Source: Torreya grandis
Lineage: Eukaryota > Streptophyta > Pinopsida > Cupressales > Taxaceae
DNA: 64,000 nt
Direction: 5' to 3'
Assembly (NCBI GenBank): GCA_037957365.1
Contig: JARHVA010000001.1
Location: 14,028,001-14,092,000 of the forward strand
The notes below the pieces were generated by a model. It saw nothing but the letters and a program-made list of their open reading frames with translations, ran no database searches and was not told where the DNA came from. The translations under genes and the position numbers were made by a program. Shown piece by piece: positions 24,020 through 36,810 of this stretch (within the stretch, counting starts at the first letter, position 1; each line of letters begins with the position of its first letter).

Positions 24020-24640
24020 TTGGCTAAAGCACCTTTGGTGGACAACCAACCTTTTCCTCTTGAGTTTCTTAATGAGTCCATCATAGCTCTTTCTCAAGAG
24101 AACATAACATATCAAATGACCATGTTTTTTGATGGCTCAAAGTGCCAACATGGTGGGGGTGTTGGTATAATTCTCATCCACTTTAATGGTAAATCCTTTC
24201 CTTTATCTTTCAAGATCGATTTTGATTGTACCAATAACATGGTTGAGTATGAAACCTAGTGATAGGTGTCCAAACTGCTTTAGCCTTGGGAGTCAAGATG
24301 ATTAGTGCTTTTGGTGACTCCTAACTCATGGTAAATCAAATCAATGACTCTTATCAATGTAAAAATGATGTCTTGCAATAGTACAAATAACTAGTTGATA
24401 TACTCTTGACATCATTTGAGTATTACCTCATCTAAGCCATTCTACAATCTAAAAATAAGTTCACTGATACAATGGCTTCCCTTGCTTCTCAGATCCCATC
24501 TACACATTCTGACTCAAAGATATTTATTGCTATCCATAGTATTATCAAGCCTTCTTACACCAAATCAAACCCTCCTCCCATTTTTAGTGTGGAGAAGACC
24601 CAACTTGACCTTTGGTATAAGTGGATTTTTGACTATCTCA
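24020..24640 (+). pseudogene. aRNH: E1 second (archaeal-type) RNase H
   Basis: A second RNase H starts after QLAKAPLVD. Its core reads MTMFFDGSKCQHGGGVGIIL (catalytic Asp in FDGS), then FDCTNNMVEYE (24222-24258, catalytic Glu), then a stop, then VQTALALGVKMIS and a GDS motif followed by a stop (about 24310). The tail continues to FTDTMASLASQIP. Possession of this extra RNase H is a diagnostic trait of the Tat lineage of plant Ty3 elements, and E4 carries a homologous domain. Confidence 0.82.
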
Positions 24641-24649
24641 ACCTAGGCA

Positions 24650-25880
24650 TTGTTCCCTCTAATATTTATAGGAATGATCGATGAGCATTTATTCAGAGTA
24701 CCTCTTGTTATAACTTACTAGGTGGAATTCTTTACAAACATGGCTTCAATGGTCTCCTTTTCCATTGCCTATGTAGTTAAGAAATTTCTCATCTTATCAG
24801 AGAATTGTATGATGGGATTTGTGGGGAACACTTTAGTGGCCTAGCTGTTGCTAAATGTATCCTTCACCTTGGATAATATTGGCCCACCCTTAACCAAGAC
24901 TACTATGATTAGATGAAGAAGTGTGTTAAATGTCAACAACATGCCACTTTACATCATGCACCTAGTCATAGCCTCCAAGTATCCAAGGATTTCCAACCCT
25001 TCTCATAATGGGGATTGGATCTTGTTGGTGAAATTAATCCCCATTCTTCATAGTGACATCATTCTATCATCACTGTGATATAATATTCCATTATATGGGT
25101 GGAGGTTATTCCTCTCATATCAAGCAAAGCTGAAAATATTATCAATTTTATTAACCATCACATTATCTATCATTTTAGTGTCCCTCATAAGATAATCACC
25201 GATAACGGTAAATCTTTTAAGAATAAAAATGTCCAATTTCTTTGTGACATGTTTGGCATTAAGTTAAGTTTCTCGTCGCCCTATCGTCCATAAGTTAATG
25301 GACAAGCAGAAGCTTTTAACAAAACCCTTAACAAAATGCTAACTAAAATGGTTAATGCATCTGGTCATGATTGGTATTTACACATCCTTTTTGCCTTATA
25401 GGCATATCATACTAGCATTAAAACCCCTATGGGTGCTACCCCTTTCTCTCTTATTTTTAAAACAGAGGTTGTCTTACCTCTCAAAGTCCAAATTCCCTAT
25501 CTTTGCATATCCCTATAGGATATCATTGCTGAGGGTGATTATCATTAAGAATGTTTAGCCCAAATTAAACTACTTGATGAGCATCATTGGGTCGTACTTA
25601 ACCATATTTGTATCTATCAAGAGTGAATCAAGAGTGCCTATAACAAAAACCTATGATAATGAGAGTTTAACATCAAAGACCTCATCTTAAAAGAAAATCA
25701 ACATGTAACCAATATGGAGAAAAACAAGCAAGGCAAGTTTGCTTCCAATTGGATTAGACCTTATATCATTACACACAAGTATGGATCATGACATTATCAT
25801 TTATCCCCTCTTGAAATGAAACTAGAACCGGAGCTTCTGAATGCTTTGCATCTGATCCTTTCTTTTGTTAAATAAGATCA
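24650..25880 (+). pseudogene. INT: E1 integrase
   Basis: Integrase inserts the cDNA into host DNA. The zinc-binding region shows HFSGLAVAKCILH and KKCVKCQQHA (about 24830-24945). The catalytic core shows GLDLVGEI (25015, first Asp), IITDNGKSF (about 25195-25220, second Asp) and NGQAEAFNKTLNKML (about 25297-25340, Glu). After that TPMGATPFSLIFKTEVVLPL (about 25425-25480) fits the conserved segment downstream of the core. A basic C-terminal part extends to about 25880. The DDE residues remain, but several stops occur (24682, 24778, 24909, 25006, 25080, 25291). Confidence 0.9.
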
Positions 25881-27599
25881 AACTAACCTTTTAACTAACT
25901 TAAGCTCATCCCTTATTTTACAGGATTTTCATCTTCATCACCTCACTCTGAGGACTACCGATTAAAGCATAAAATCATGTGATTTTACATCATAGTTTTA
26001 CCCTTAATCCTAAAAATGGGCACCATGGTTCTACCTATGGCATGATTCTCATGGATAATTTTCATCCTTAATAGGATAAAATCCCATGGTCGTTGTCTTT
26101 CAAAGAATCCTCTCACCCATTATTTTAACCTTCTTATGTTTTAGTTTTGCCTTCATAAAGGTAAGCCTTTTAGCTTATATAAGCACGTCTATGTCATCAC
26201 AAGCAAAAACATTAACATTCATGTATCCTATGGGTCATCTTTAGCATTAGCAGACTACTCCCTTGAAGGATAACTACCAAAATGAATCAAAATTGCTCAA
26301 TAAAAGGTAAACTACTCCTTTGAAGGATAACTGTCATAAAGCGTAAAATAAGTCTCGAAAAGCTTAGAACACTCCCTTGAAGGATGCCTAGTTAAAAGCA
26401 TTTGTTAAAATCAAGTAATTTTTTGGAGGTTTCTCACATCGATCGGCTTCCCCAACCTCTCAACATAATATCAAAATATCAAAAGACCCATTATTTAGAA
26501 GCTACAATCGGATTTCATAAGTAGACTTCCTACATTGATCAGTCTACACCATCTATGATAGAGGTTTATTTATACTGGATCTTTGGTAACCTACAGAAGA
26601 GGCAAGCTAACCTCACATGAAAGTTCCTTTATCATCCATCTCCCTTCACACCTTCTATAAAACAAGCGATTTTGAACTTACTTGACACTATGTGATCATG
26701 ATTTTTTAAAACCAATTAACGAATGCTGATGTGAAAAATGTGAAGGGCTTATGTTCATGAGCCAATCTAACTTTAGTTTGTTTTGGTCCTTGCCAAAGAA
26801 AAAACATCATGTCTCCTTATTTTCTCAACACTATTTGTTGATGCATTCTTTACAATGATTGCCTTTTGATTGTTTGATCTTTCTTATCTTTTCTCACATG
26901 TGGTTTTATTATCCAAACTTAATCTATGTATTTTTAAGACTAATCAACCTTCATCTAATTACATGCCATTCATTAAACAACATCTTAATTAAACATTTTA
27001 TGTTTTGTTTAGTGATTTGCTTTTACCTTATTTCTTTAAGTGTTTTAACCACAAAAACATTTTAATAAATTAGCCATCTCATTTATCAAAAGTCCTCTCA
27101 TCTATTTAAATAACTAATCACATCTTGTTAATCATCATCATTTATCACATTTATAACCATTTATAAACCAATGAGTCATCACATATGTTATCCATCACAT
27201 GTCTATCTAGATAAAGAAGAATATATATTCATTAATTTAAAACATCTACATTTCTAACCAAACATACATCTACTCATGAGAGAAGTGATAATCACAATAA
27301 TCATCATCATGTCAAATAACATCATAGGTAACAACATGAACATAAAATAAATCATCCATAACCATAAGCAACATCCATAAAAACATAATCACATCACAAC
27401 ATCATAATCATATCATAAACAACATCATCACATCATAAATTAAATCACCAATAACCGATAACCATAAACCATAAGCCACATCCATAACCATGGGCACATC
27501 ATGAGCTTATAATATAAATAATCATATTTATAACATTAATATTCATGTCTCTCACAACAATGTGTACATCTTGCTACATCGGCTCATAGGCTGGTATCA
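25881..27599 (+). other. E1 non-coding spacer after pol
   Basis: No coding motif. A 19-base motif close to ACTCCCTTGAAGGATAACT recurs at 26257, 26314 and 26371. Bases about 27290-27540 are low-complexity ATCAT/CATAA-rich sequence. The spacer separates pol from the antisense gene. Confidence 0.5.
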
Positions 27600-29335
27600 A
27601 AATCATGTAATACATGAAAATAGGCATCTCATAGGAGTCTAAGGTGGAATAACACTACTACTTCCTAGAGCCTATCTATCTCTTGTGCTTGTCTATGTAC
27701 CTACAAATGTTGCCCACTAACCCGATGTCACACTACTAACTCCCCCAGTAACCAATGCTCTATACTCACCATATCGAGGCTCATTTGCAAGCTGTCTAAA
27801 GACCAATGTCTCATAAAATCTGAGCTCCTTGACTGTGGCCATATACCTCTCCATAAGAATGGTCCTCGATGGTTCTACAGGTGCTAGTACATACCCTCAT
27901 GTCTATCTCAAAGCATCTCTCTCCTATGTGACTAAGGCTAGTTGCACCCTCGCTTGATTTCTCTCTTGCATAAAATTGGCCACTTAGCCCTATGTTGTAT
28001 CTCTCTCTAGGGTCACTATTGCTAAAGCTACTTGTGCTACGACTAAAGATGCCATTGCTTAATCTCTCTCTACAATAAGTGCCTACCTATCAGGGGCATC
28101 CACATCCATTTTATCCCCACCCCCTCCACCTTGTATACATTAGGAGCCTGTTATAGACCATCTCCCCTAAACACTGCCACTGCACAATATGCCTAAAACC
28201 ATATAATGTAATTTGGCATAACACCTGCATCATCAATAGTTGTGGCCGATGGTAGCTCCTCATGATCAATATCTATCTCCAGAGGTAGTAGTGTCTTAAT
28301 TTCCTCTCTCTTGTATCTTAGACAATCACTTGGGACACCCTGCACAAGCCCAAACTACGTCTTGACCATATCAAATGGGATGAGTTCTACCTCATGTTGC
28401 CATCTCCTATATATCCATATGTAACTTTTTAGTAACAAGGTCTACCTCACATAGTTTGCCCATGCTAGGAATCTAGTATACAGCCTCCAGATGACCTCTT
28501 CATACACTAATGCCTCCAACCTATTCTTATACCACTCCATGTCTTGTGTTGCTCCCCCTGGTGTTGTAAGTGCATAATCCACTCTCCACCTCGTGAAACC
28601 AACTTTGAAATCCATTTAGGTCCATGTGTGCCATATCAATCCACCTGGTCAAAGCATAATCAACTCTCCAAATTGATATGCTCATAATCTTAATAGTGCA
28701 AAATAAAGTTGATGTTGATACCATAATGCTTATATACTCTGTATCCCCAAAGCTCCTAGTAGATTTAAACTACTAAAACTAGGTCCTAAGTAAACATAGT
28801 CTGATCGATCATCATGTCAATAAGAACACCCAAAAATAAAAAGGTAAATCTACCACTACTAGAATCTAGGAGTGCATAGTATGTAATGGCTATGATCATC
28901 ATCATGACAAGCCATCTCCCTCCCTTATCCATCTAATACATAGGTGCACAATGAAAACCTCCTGTATGCCACCTAGCGTGAACAAAGTCTGTGCTGAACA
29001 ACTGATTCATATTTATGTCTCATTCCTCACTATCAATATGCTCTATTAGCTCACCTCATATTGATAGTCATAAAATCTAATGAATATCCTCTGATAAGAT
29101 GGTAATCTCTCTAGTAGGAAGTAAGAAAGTATTGGTAGTCAGATCCCATCTCTTGATGAGGGACACCAACATAGTTTCATCTCTAGGCACGTGATGATAA
29201 TACCTCATGCCCCCTAAGCCCACTATAGTCATATGTTCCCACTCTTGGTCCATCATATCCCTATATACTTCATCTCTATATACTTCATCTAGGAGCTAAA
29301 GCACTCAGTCTCACATCTGTTGTTACTCCCTCACC
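27600..29335 (-). pseudogene. Antisense plant mobile domain (PMD) gene in E1
   Basis: On the minus strand, from about 29335 leftward, the reading is MDQEWEHMTIVGLGGM, then MLVSLIKRWDLTTNTFLLP and TREITILSEDIH (29253-29075). This is the N-terminal signature of the aminotransferase-like plant mobile domain (LxxxLxxRWxxxTxTFxLPxGExTITLxDV). Further left come YALLDSSSGRFTFLFLGVL (about 28870-28815), WRLYTRFLAWANYV and RRWQHEVELIPFDMVKT, then FGLVQGVP (about 28420-28335), the usual end of the domain. A Leu/Glu/Arg-rich, coiled-coil-like tail (VTLERD, MQERNQARVQLAL, ATVKELRFYETL) runs to about 27700. Stops are many. PMD is known in MAIN/MAIL proteins, in some MULE transposons and in Ty3 elements. 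Confidence 0.78.
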
Positions 29336-31206
29336 TATAAATTTAGACATATACCTTAGTGTAACTTACCTGCCAAACATTGCCTATATATTATACCTAT
29401 TAACCCTCACTGATACCTTAACCTATTTACCTAACATTAACCAAATCCTACCTGAACCACATCTTATCTTAAGACCTATCGTACCTTACCTCCTTTACAC
29501 AACCCCTACCCTTCACCCATTCCTAAGCCCTACCTTCTTTATCTCATTCTATTCACAACTCTTACCTTCAAACATACCTAAACCAACCTTTAAAACCTCA
29601 TATCAACCTTATGCTAAACTACCAATGGTTGAGTATTAACTGGTGATGGTTCCTTGAGGAACCATCATCGATCAACCTTGACTACTGATGGTTCAGTGGT
29701 GGACCATCGACGGTCCACACATCAACCGATTTACTGTCACCTATCGACTGGTCATGGTCGATAGCGACCATCAATGATCCCTACATGGTGACCATTGGTG
29801 ACATAAACCTAGGTATAACCCACCAAACCCTATCAAAAATCAATAAAACACTTAAATTCTACCTAAACCTCTACAACACTCCCCTACCTTAACTACCTCA
29901 ACCCATTTCACCCCGCATCTACAAATTTCATACCAAAAACTAAAATCCCCCAATTTTCAACACTTAACCTACCCATAAAATAAAATAATTTAAAATCATA
30001 ACATAAAAACTAAAAAATCAAGAGACCCTTTACCTCGTTGTGCATCCTCCATCATGGTGGAGCCCTCAGAACCACCTTTACCACTCAACCCTATGCTCTG
30101 CCCCTACCTTGTTATATCCTAGTTCACTCTCAAATCTACTCTGGCCCACCTCATTTAACCATCACTTCCACAATCAACTATCATTCAGATACTACCCAGA
30201 TCATGTAGTTGGCACAAGATAAACCATCATCATTTTCACACAAGACGAAAATGGGTAGCACTACATGTCAATTTAATAATGAACAAATAAAACCCACTTT
30301 TAACCTTTTACAGTTAGCCTTTTAGGGTTTTCTTTTGATCGTCGATGCTCATTAGGTGACCACCGATGGTTGACCCAGATTGTCGATGATCGACTCCTTT
30401 AGGGTTCTCCCATCCCATTATATCCTTTTCCCAAAGGACCACCTTACCACAAACATTCACCCATTGGAAAGTAACTCTTTTTCCACCAACTAACCAACCA
30501 AATAACATCGCCTTGGTCATTTTATCCCACCACTCACACTTTTTTTGTGATAACATCATCTTGGTCATTTTGGCCCACTATTCACACTTTTTTTACAATA
30601 ACATCACTTTTGTCATTTTAACCCACCATTCACACTTTTTTGTGATAACCTTGCCTTGGTCACTTTGACTGCATTGATTACCTTGCCATATTTGATGAAC
30701 TTGTGCTATTTTTGTGTGCCAACCATTTAGGTGTCTCAGAGCATGACCCTCTATGGTCCTAACACCTATGACCATTTTATCTTCTTAGGATCACATCCTA
30801 CGTCAAATACCTATGAATACATCAACCTTGCCTAGGAGACTTGAGTTTATAGAGAAAGCCATATCAGCTATGTCTAATGTTGTGGCCTGGTTACCCTGTT
30901 ACCTATCTATCTAGTCCAACCTTATTTTAACACCTACCTCAATTATGGTAACCTAGTCTATGCATGATATATGATATAGAACTTAGTCTCATTCTTTGCA
31001 TTTGTTCTCATTTAAATACCTAACCAACCAACCTTGTCACCCACCTTGTCACCCACATATTTGCTTATCAAACTGAAACCTGACTCTATTTCACCTCATC
31101 GATTCCCAGTTTGAAGGGGAATACCACCTCCCATACTTAGGGCATCCAACCTTCTACCAACCTATCCATTTTTGTTTTGCAGCTTGTTGATACAAGATGC
31201 ACAACA
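29336..31206 (+). other. E1 3' spacer with dyad motifs
   Basis: Non-coding, C/T-rich on the plus strand. It contains a cluster of ATCGA(T/C)-centred dyads at 29622-29815 and others at 30335-30395, matching those of the LTRs. A short 45-60 bp motif (CACACTTTTTTT with CATCxxCTTGGTCATTTT) recurs three to four times at about 30510-30660. Confidence 0.5.
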
Positions 31207-31219
31207 AAAAGGGGCAAAA
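31207..31219 (+). other. E1 polypurine tract
   Basis: AAAAGGGGCAAAA lies directly before the 3' LTR start and serves as the primer site for plus-strand DNA synthesis in LTR elements. Its position and orientation confirm that E1 is read on the plus strand. Confidence 0.8.
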
Positions 31220-32414
31220 TATAGACACAAAACCACACAATGTATTTCTAAGTCATTAAAAGCACCCTATGACCCCCTTTTGTTAACTTGGACCATTTCC
31301 TAACTTCTCAATCACCAAACATAAGTGAAAATGACTAATCTTAACCATTTTGATGGTGTCTCTCTAACCATCAATGGTCAACCCTCGACTGTTGATGGTT
31401 GACCCTAATTATCGATGGTTACTTGAACTCTTACATGATCAAAGGAATCAATTGTAGTTTGACTGCAACACACTCATTAATTACCAACTGTCTAATTTTA
31501 ATTTGTTATTCACATGATCAATATGTGATTAGACTATTTGATAAACCATTTTTTAAAATCTTTGATTTGAATCTCCCTTTCCTATATATTAAGAGATGAA
31601 GAGAAGGTTAAAATTATTAGGTACAAGATGTTCTGACTCCCAAGCAAATCCAAATGCTAAGTATCTATGTTTCTTATCAAGATTTTGTAATTGTCTCTAT
31701 TTGTTTTATTGTTCATGTTTTTCCCCTTTATTTCTCTTTCACCTCACTTTTTTGTCTTGGAAATCTGTAACTCTAGACATTTAACCTCCGACCCAAAACC
31801 ACCCATAAACCATTTTCATTCACTTGAACACCCAATCCCTAGACTAGATACCTCTAAATATCATTTCTTACCTCACAACAAACATTCAACCCAAACACCA
31901 CACCCATAACCTCTCTACAACTCTCCTTAATATATTTATTTTCCCAAACTAGATCCTATAGTAACCACCAATGGTCTTACCTAACCACTGATAGACTTCA
32001 GTAACCGCTGACGGTTAACAACCACTGATAGTCACCTAACTGTTGATCATCATACCTAACCACCGACAGTCACTATGTGTCTATTTTACAATAGCAAGCT
32101 AATTTGACCCATTTTTCCATACCCAAATTCCACTTTCTAAGTTTTTGTTTTATCATAAAACTTCAATTTATTTTTTGAATCAAGTTTGAGTAATTTAACA
32201 TTAGTATTCAAACATTTATCACTATTTTTAGTCAAAATCACTCATTTATTTTCTAGAATTTCTTGTATTTGATTTTAGTACCTTCTATTATTTCATGCAA
32301 GCACCTATTTTTAGTATATCAAAATTTAAGTATTTTAAAAGTGTGGATTGACAGCCTCCAAGGAAGCTTATGCTTCTTGGATCTAATTCACACTAGGCAA
32401 TCCACACTAATATC
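31220..32414 (+). repeat. E1 3' LTR, first part
   Basis: Matches 6693 to about 7890 of the 5' LTR, including the dyad cluster (31364-31422) and a TATA box CCTATATATTAAG at 31581-31593. It starts TATAGACAC (TG mutated to TA). E4 interrupts it after 32414, and the remainder is at 41305-41508. Confidence 0.88.
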
Positions 32415-34946
32415 TATTAGGTGAATATTTTGTCACCAACTAACTGATGAGCAAAATAGGTCGCTTTAACCACAACATAGGGAGATTGGTCAGCCAAGTG
32501 TGCAGGTTTACCACATCAAAAGGGGACAAATCTCTCCTCTCATTAAGGGGAGGTTCCCTATAAATATGAGGAGCTATATACTATATATATATGCAGAAAA
32601 TAACACTCAGGGGTAGGACAACACCATCCATCTCTCTATTTTTAGAGATGATGTTCAAAAACAAAAGAGAAAACCAGGTGGAAACACTGAAGGCACTTCT
32701 CTTCTTTCAGAAGTGGTCTTACTATAAACAGCTAGAGTTCTTTCTGAAAGGTAACAGGTAATAAGGGCACAGTAACCAACAAAATGAAGTGTAGCACAAA
32801 GTCTCTACCTCAACTACCAAAGAGTGAGATACGAAGGATAATGAGGGCACAAAGTTGTCCCAAGGTCCTTTACACAAAAAGAAACTAAAAACACACACTA
32901 AAGACAATTGTGGTAGCACAAAGTCTCTCCATAGTTGGCTTCAGGACACCTTCCTGATTACTTCCACTAGTTTTGTTTATTTCATTAAAATGAACAAGAA
33001 CACATTCAGGAAACAAACATAAGAACAATCCCCTAAATGACATAAGATATAATAGCACAAAGTCTGAAAGTAACCTACTTTCTCATTCAAACAAAGAAAT
33101 ATGATCAACAATCTGAGCTCAAAGTCTCAGTAATCACCTCTTAATTTTGGTAGAGTTTTGTTTCTATATCAAAAAAGATCTCCCTTGTGAAAAGAAGAGA
33201 TATAAAATATATAGCAGCCCAAAAAGACTTGGTGCTTTATTTCATAGAATGGCCCATATTGCATTCAATGCCTTGAATGAATTTTCAATTTTGTCAAAGA
33301 GGCCATAATGAAACAGGGCATCTGCCTTAATTGTGGCTTGTCAATTCATCTCAAAATATCTTCTCCTCTACATGGGTCATCTGATCTTTCTCCCAATAGG
33401 TACGCAACTGTCCCCTCGCTTTCTTGTCAAGGAAGAAAAATAGGCCGCACTTTTTAATGCTTGTGAGCTCAGATGTCTACTTGGTGGACTGTTCCACCTA
33501 CCAAAAATAACTCCTACAGATATTTTTGGTCTTTCCCTCTTTCCTGTTGCAATTTGAGCTCTCGAGCTATCTTTTCCCTTTCTATTGGCTCTTTCGACTC
33601 CCTCTCAACGGTTCTTCTTTTTGGCCTTAATGCCTTTGAATGCATTTGGGTCCGTGCTCAAGCCTTTAAAGATCAATAGTTATCCTGTTGCCTTGAATTT
33701 GACATCTACGGGGGTGTCATCTGACGTCTGGATTCCAATAGCTAGTTCATGGTGCCCAACTTTGATGTCTATGGGCACATCACCCCTTGGTTAATTCCTT
33801 TGGCTTTATTTCCTTCAGATTTCCCTTGACCTAGGTTAGTCTTTGAATCCTTTTGAAGGGAAGTTGTCCTTTTGGGCCTTAGGGGAGGTCCTTTTCCTAG
33901 TTGCCAAGAGCCCCCCTGCAAGGGTACCTACCCTTTGAGGTTCTTCAGGTAGCCTTCTTCTTCAAATCCTTTGGATAAAATGTCTGAAGGAAATCCTTCG
34001 TCTTTCCTGCTTATTCCTTCAATCTTTTTTCTTTTGGGTGAATTCCTTCAAACAAAAGTTTGAAGAAATTCCTTCAGACTTTTTTGCTAAAATAATTTGT
34101 CTTGTCTTTTGCCTTGAATAAATTTGAAGGAATTCCAACTTTTCTAGCTTGTTCACTTTTTCGAAGAAAACCTTACCCTTTCGACCTTTTGCAACGGTCT
34201 ATTTTGCTCATCACCTGCCCTCCGCAAGGGATGTTTGGTCTCCAAAATTGCCTTTTAGAAAAGTCACAAAGGTCTTTTTGGCACCTAAGTGCCCTCCGCA
34301 AGGACACTTGTCCTTTGGGCTTTTGGAAGACTCCTTTGAACTTCTCGTCAGGCCTTTGATCATTCCTTTGGACAAAATGTCTGAAGGATTTTACTTGTAT
34401 AATTTCCACTGCAGAAAATCCCTCCAAAAGATATCTTTTGGTTGCCTTTGGTTTATTGCCCTCTGCAAGGGCACTTGCCCTTCCTTTAAACCTTTCGATT
34501 AAACCAACCTTGAAATTGCCTAAGTGTTGGAAACTTGTTTCTATCCTGTAGAGTCCATAGATCTAAGCCTTCAGAGTCTGTAGAAATCATCCTCAGAGTC
34601 CATAGAAATCAGCCTATGAAGTTCATATAAATAAGCCTGCAGAGTCCATAAAAATCAACGTGTGGAGTCTATAGAAATAAGCTTGCAGAGTTCATAGAAA
34701 TCAACGTGCAGAGTCCAAAGAAATAAGCTTGCAAAGTCCATAGAAATCAATGTGTAGAGTCCATAGAAATAGCTTGCAGAGTTCATAGAAATAGTGTGCA
34801 GAGTCCCTTAGTTGAAAAAGCTTGAATAATGGAGAATTTGAATACTCAAAACAATTTTTTGAGAAGGGAAAAGAGAATTTTGGCCTGTAGGACCAAAATA
34901 GTTCATATGTTGTCCTAAAAATGAGTGACATATTTTGGGAACAATA
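32415..34946 (-). repeat. E4 3' LTR
   Basis: The left copy, read on the minus strand, has its U5 end at 32415 (TATTAGGTG) and U3 start at 34946 (GGGAACAATA). It aligns with 38748-41304 over its whole length. It contains a TATA-type sequence near 33200-33216 and a tandem array at 34546-34808. Confidence 0.85.
34546..34808. repeat. Tandem array, 22-26 bp unit, in E4 3' LTR U3
   Basis: About eleven units close to GCAGAGTCCATAGAAAT, with a variable 5-8 base insert such as CAACGT or AAGCTT. The matching array is at 40902-41164 in the other LTR. The E2 solo LTR lacks it at the same position, so it arose within the family. Confidence 0.75.
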
Positions 34947-35235
34947 GCGGGCTCCAGTTGGGGAACTTCTTTCAGTTGAAATTTTGAAACAGCTGAGGGA
35001 AGTAGAAACAAGAATCTTCAGTGCCTTCAAGTATGCCATTGGGCTATGGAGTCATGCTACCCAAAAAATAACGGTGCCAAAAACAACTAATGAAAATGAA
35101 CAACACAAAAGAAGCTAAAGACTATACAAAAATTATACATATGTACAAGTTGATCTTATCTAATACTTCAAGAATTGAAGTGCTTCGGATGTCGGCCACT
35201 GTGAGGCAATGAAAATGGCATTTTGTCCTGATAAA

Positions 35236-35460
35236 TTAGCAATAAACTATTTTCTCCCCAGAATCAGTGATGGGTGAATGGAACTCCCACCAGGAATCAC
35301 TTTTTCTGTGCACTCCTTTTGGTTCTCTCTTTTTGCCCCATGGCAAGACGTGGTCTCCAATTTGAAAACCATAAATCCTTGCTCTCTTGGTGAAGAGTTC
35401 TTTTTCCTGACTTTGGCAAGCAGTATGGTCCACTACCGTAGCTTGTTGCTCTTCTAGTCT
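35236..35460 (-). pseudogene. INT: E4 integrase C-terminal remnant
   Basis: Reads TKRARIYGFQIGDHVLPWGK and then REPKGVHRKSDSWWEFHSPI, matching the KRxRxxxFxxGDxVLxWxKxREPKGxHxKFDxxWxGP pattern at the end of Ty3 integrases. No zinc finger or DDE core precedes it: RNase H tail sequence joins it near 35460. The protein is therefore not an active integrase. Its survival next to RNase H marks a deletion junction. Confidence 0.7.
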
Positions 35461-35962
35461 AGTAAAGCACATGATTTGATTATCAACATCAAACACCTGC
35501 CAATGGTTAGCTTTATCAGGCACACTTGTTTAAAAGACCAGTTTGATAGTGTACCTATTATCTTTGAAATCGGGGTGAGGTACCATGAAGGTTGCAGGGA
35601 CAACCAATGAATTTGCATGATTATGAGGCTCTCTAGGCACTGCAGAAATATTGAAAGCTTCAAAAATTTCAATTTGATCCCATACTAGATTGCAGTAATG
35701 TCACAATCTTTTGTTCTTTGGTTTGACACAAGTTTCTCACTTGACAAACCACCAGTTCAGCATCTCCTTTGGTGTGAAGGAGTTTGATGCCTCTGTCTTG
35801 AGTGGCATTCAATCTGAGCAGTAGAGATTTGTACTCAGCAGTGTTGTTGGTGTTGCTGAACTGTAACTTGTATGAAGAAGGAAAAATATCTCCTTGTGGA
35901 GATACCAACACAATCCCAGCTATTGAGCCGGTAGAAGAATTATTGCCATCAAATTCCAAGAT
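35461..35962 (-). pseudogene. aRNH: E4 archaeal-type RNase H and tail
   Basis: Core motifs are EFDGNNSSTGSIAGIVLVSP (first catalytic Asp), FSNTNNTAEYKSLLLRL (catalytic Glu) and GDAELVVCQV (Asp). The tail reads FEIFEAFNISAVPREPHNHA, NSLVVPATF and, after a stop, DKANHWQVFDVDNQI, a conserved extension of this RNase H in Ogre-like elements. One frame covers the catalytic part. It is the best preserved enzyme in E4. Confidence 0.8.
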
Positions 35963-36810
35963 CTAAACATCATCAAAAACTGATCTTCTATCAAATTTTT
36001 CTTCATTAGAGAGGGAAGATTCTTTTTTATCTGTACTATGCCCTACTAATTCTTCTGATGTCTTGTTTGAATCAATTCCTGGATTGCCAGCTACAAGACT
36101 TTCATCTACAGAAATATGAACATCCTTTGTAGACAAAAAATAATTACCCCTGCCTAAAGACTCAAACAAAATTTGGGCTTCAAGCGCTGATGTTTGAGTG
36201 ACAACATATTTTGCCTCCTTTTCATGGAGCCGCCTCTACATGACGCCCTTCACAGGGATCCTTGCCTCAGACAGGTCCATGCTCAATTCACCACCAACAT
36301 CCTTGCAAAAATTTTGACCGAGAAGGATGTTGTAGGAGGCTGGGACATCGGCCACTAGGACTGCCATCTTGATTCTCTTATTTGGGAATGCCGCAAATGC
36401 AAATTGAGCGTCCTTGATTTGTCCCAACAGTGGCACTTGTTTGTTCTCTATAGAGAAACATCTCCCAAATGTATTAGTCAGTGCTTGAGACTAAGAGATT
36501 CAGCCACTTTGGTAGGCATAACATTGTTTGAAGATTTGAAATCAATGATGCAGTTGCTCAACTTGTGACCGCTTATCAACAGGGAAACATAAAATGCTTT
36601 AGTCCTTCTAGGAACAATAGGAGGAGCAATGACAAGGTTATTTCGAGTGGACATGGGGGTTACCTTTAGAACAACTAGTCTTATAGGGATGATTTTATTC
36701 CTCACACATTCCACTAACTTATCCAACTGCTCAGGGTTGGATTGCAGGAATTCAAATTCAAACATTTGAATTTTAGTTTTTTTAACATGGTCGACTATGT
36801 CAAACATTTG
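35963..36810 (-). pseudogene. pro: E4 aspartic protease and short acidic linker
   Basis: The N-terminal half has KAFYVSLLISGHKLSNCIID followed by FKSSNNVMP (about 36590-36520). The usual DSGAS(N)NVMP has become DFKSSNNVMP, so the active-site Gly-Ala is lost. The C-terminal half has ASYNILLGQNFCKDVGGELS (36330-36270), the RVP-type end with a GGELSxDLS signature seen in Tat elements. After a stop at about 36238, an acidic linker (36200-35963) leads straight to RNase H: no RT lies between. Confidence 0.72.

Noticed and set aside
34546..34808. CRISPR-like array
   Set aside because: Units are contiguous and degenerate without unique spacers, and lie in a plant LTR. This is a simple tandem repeat.
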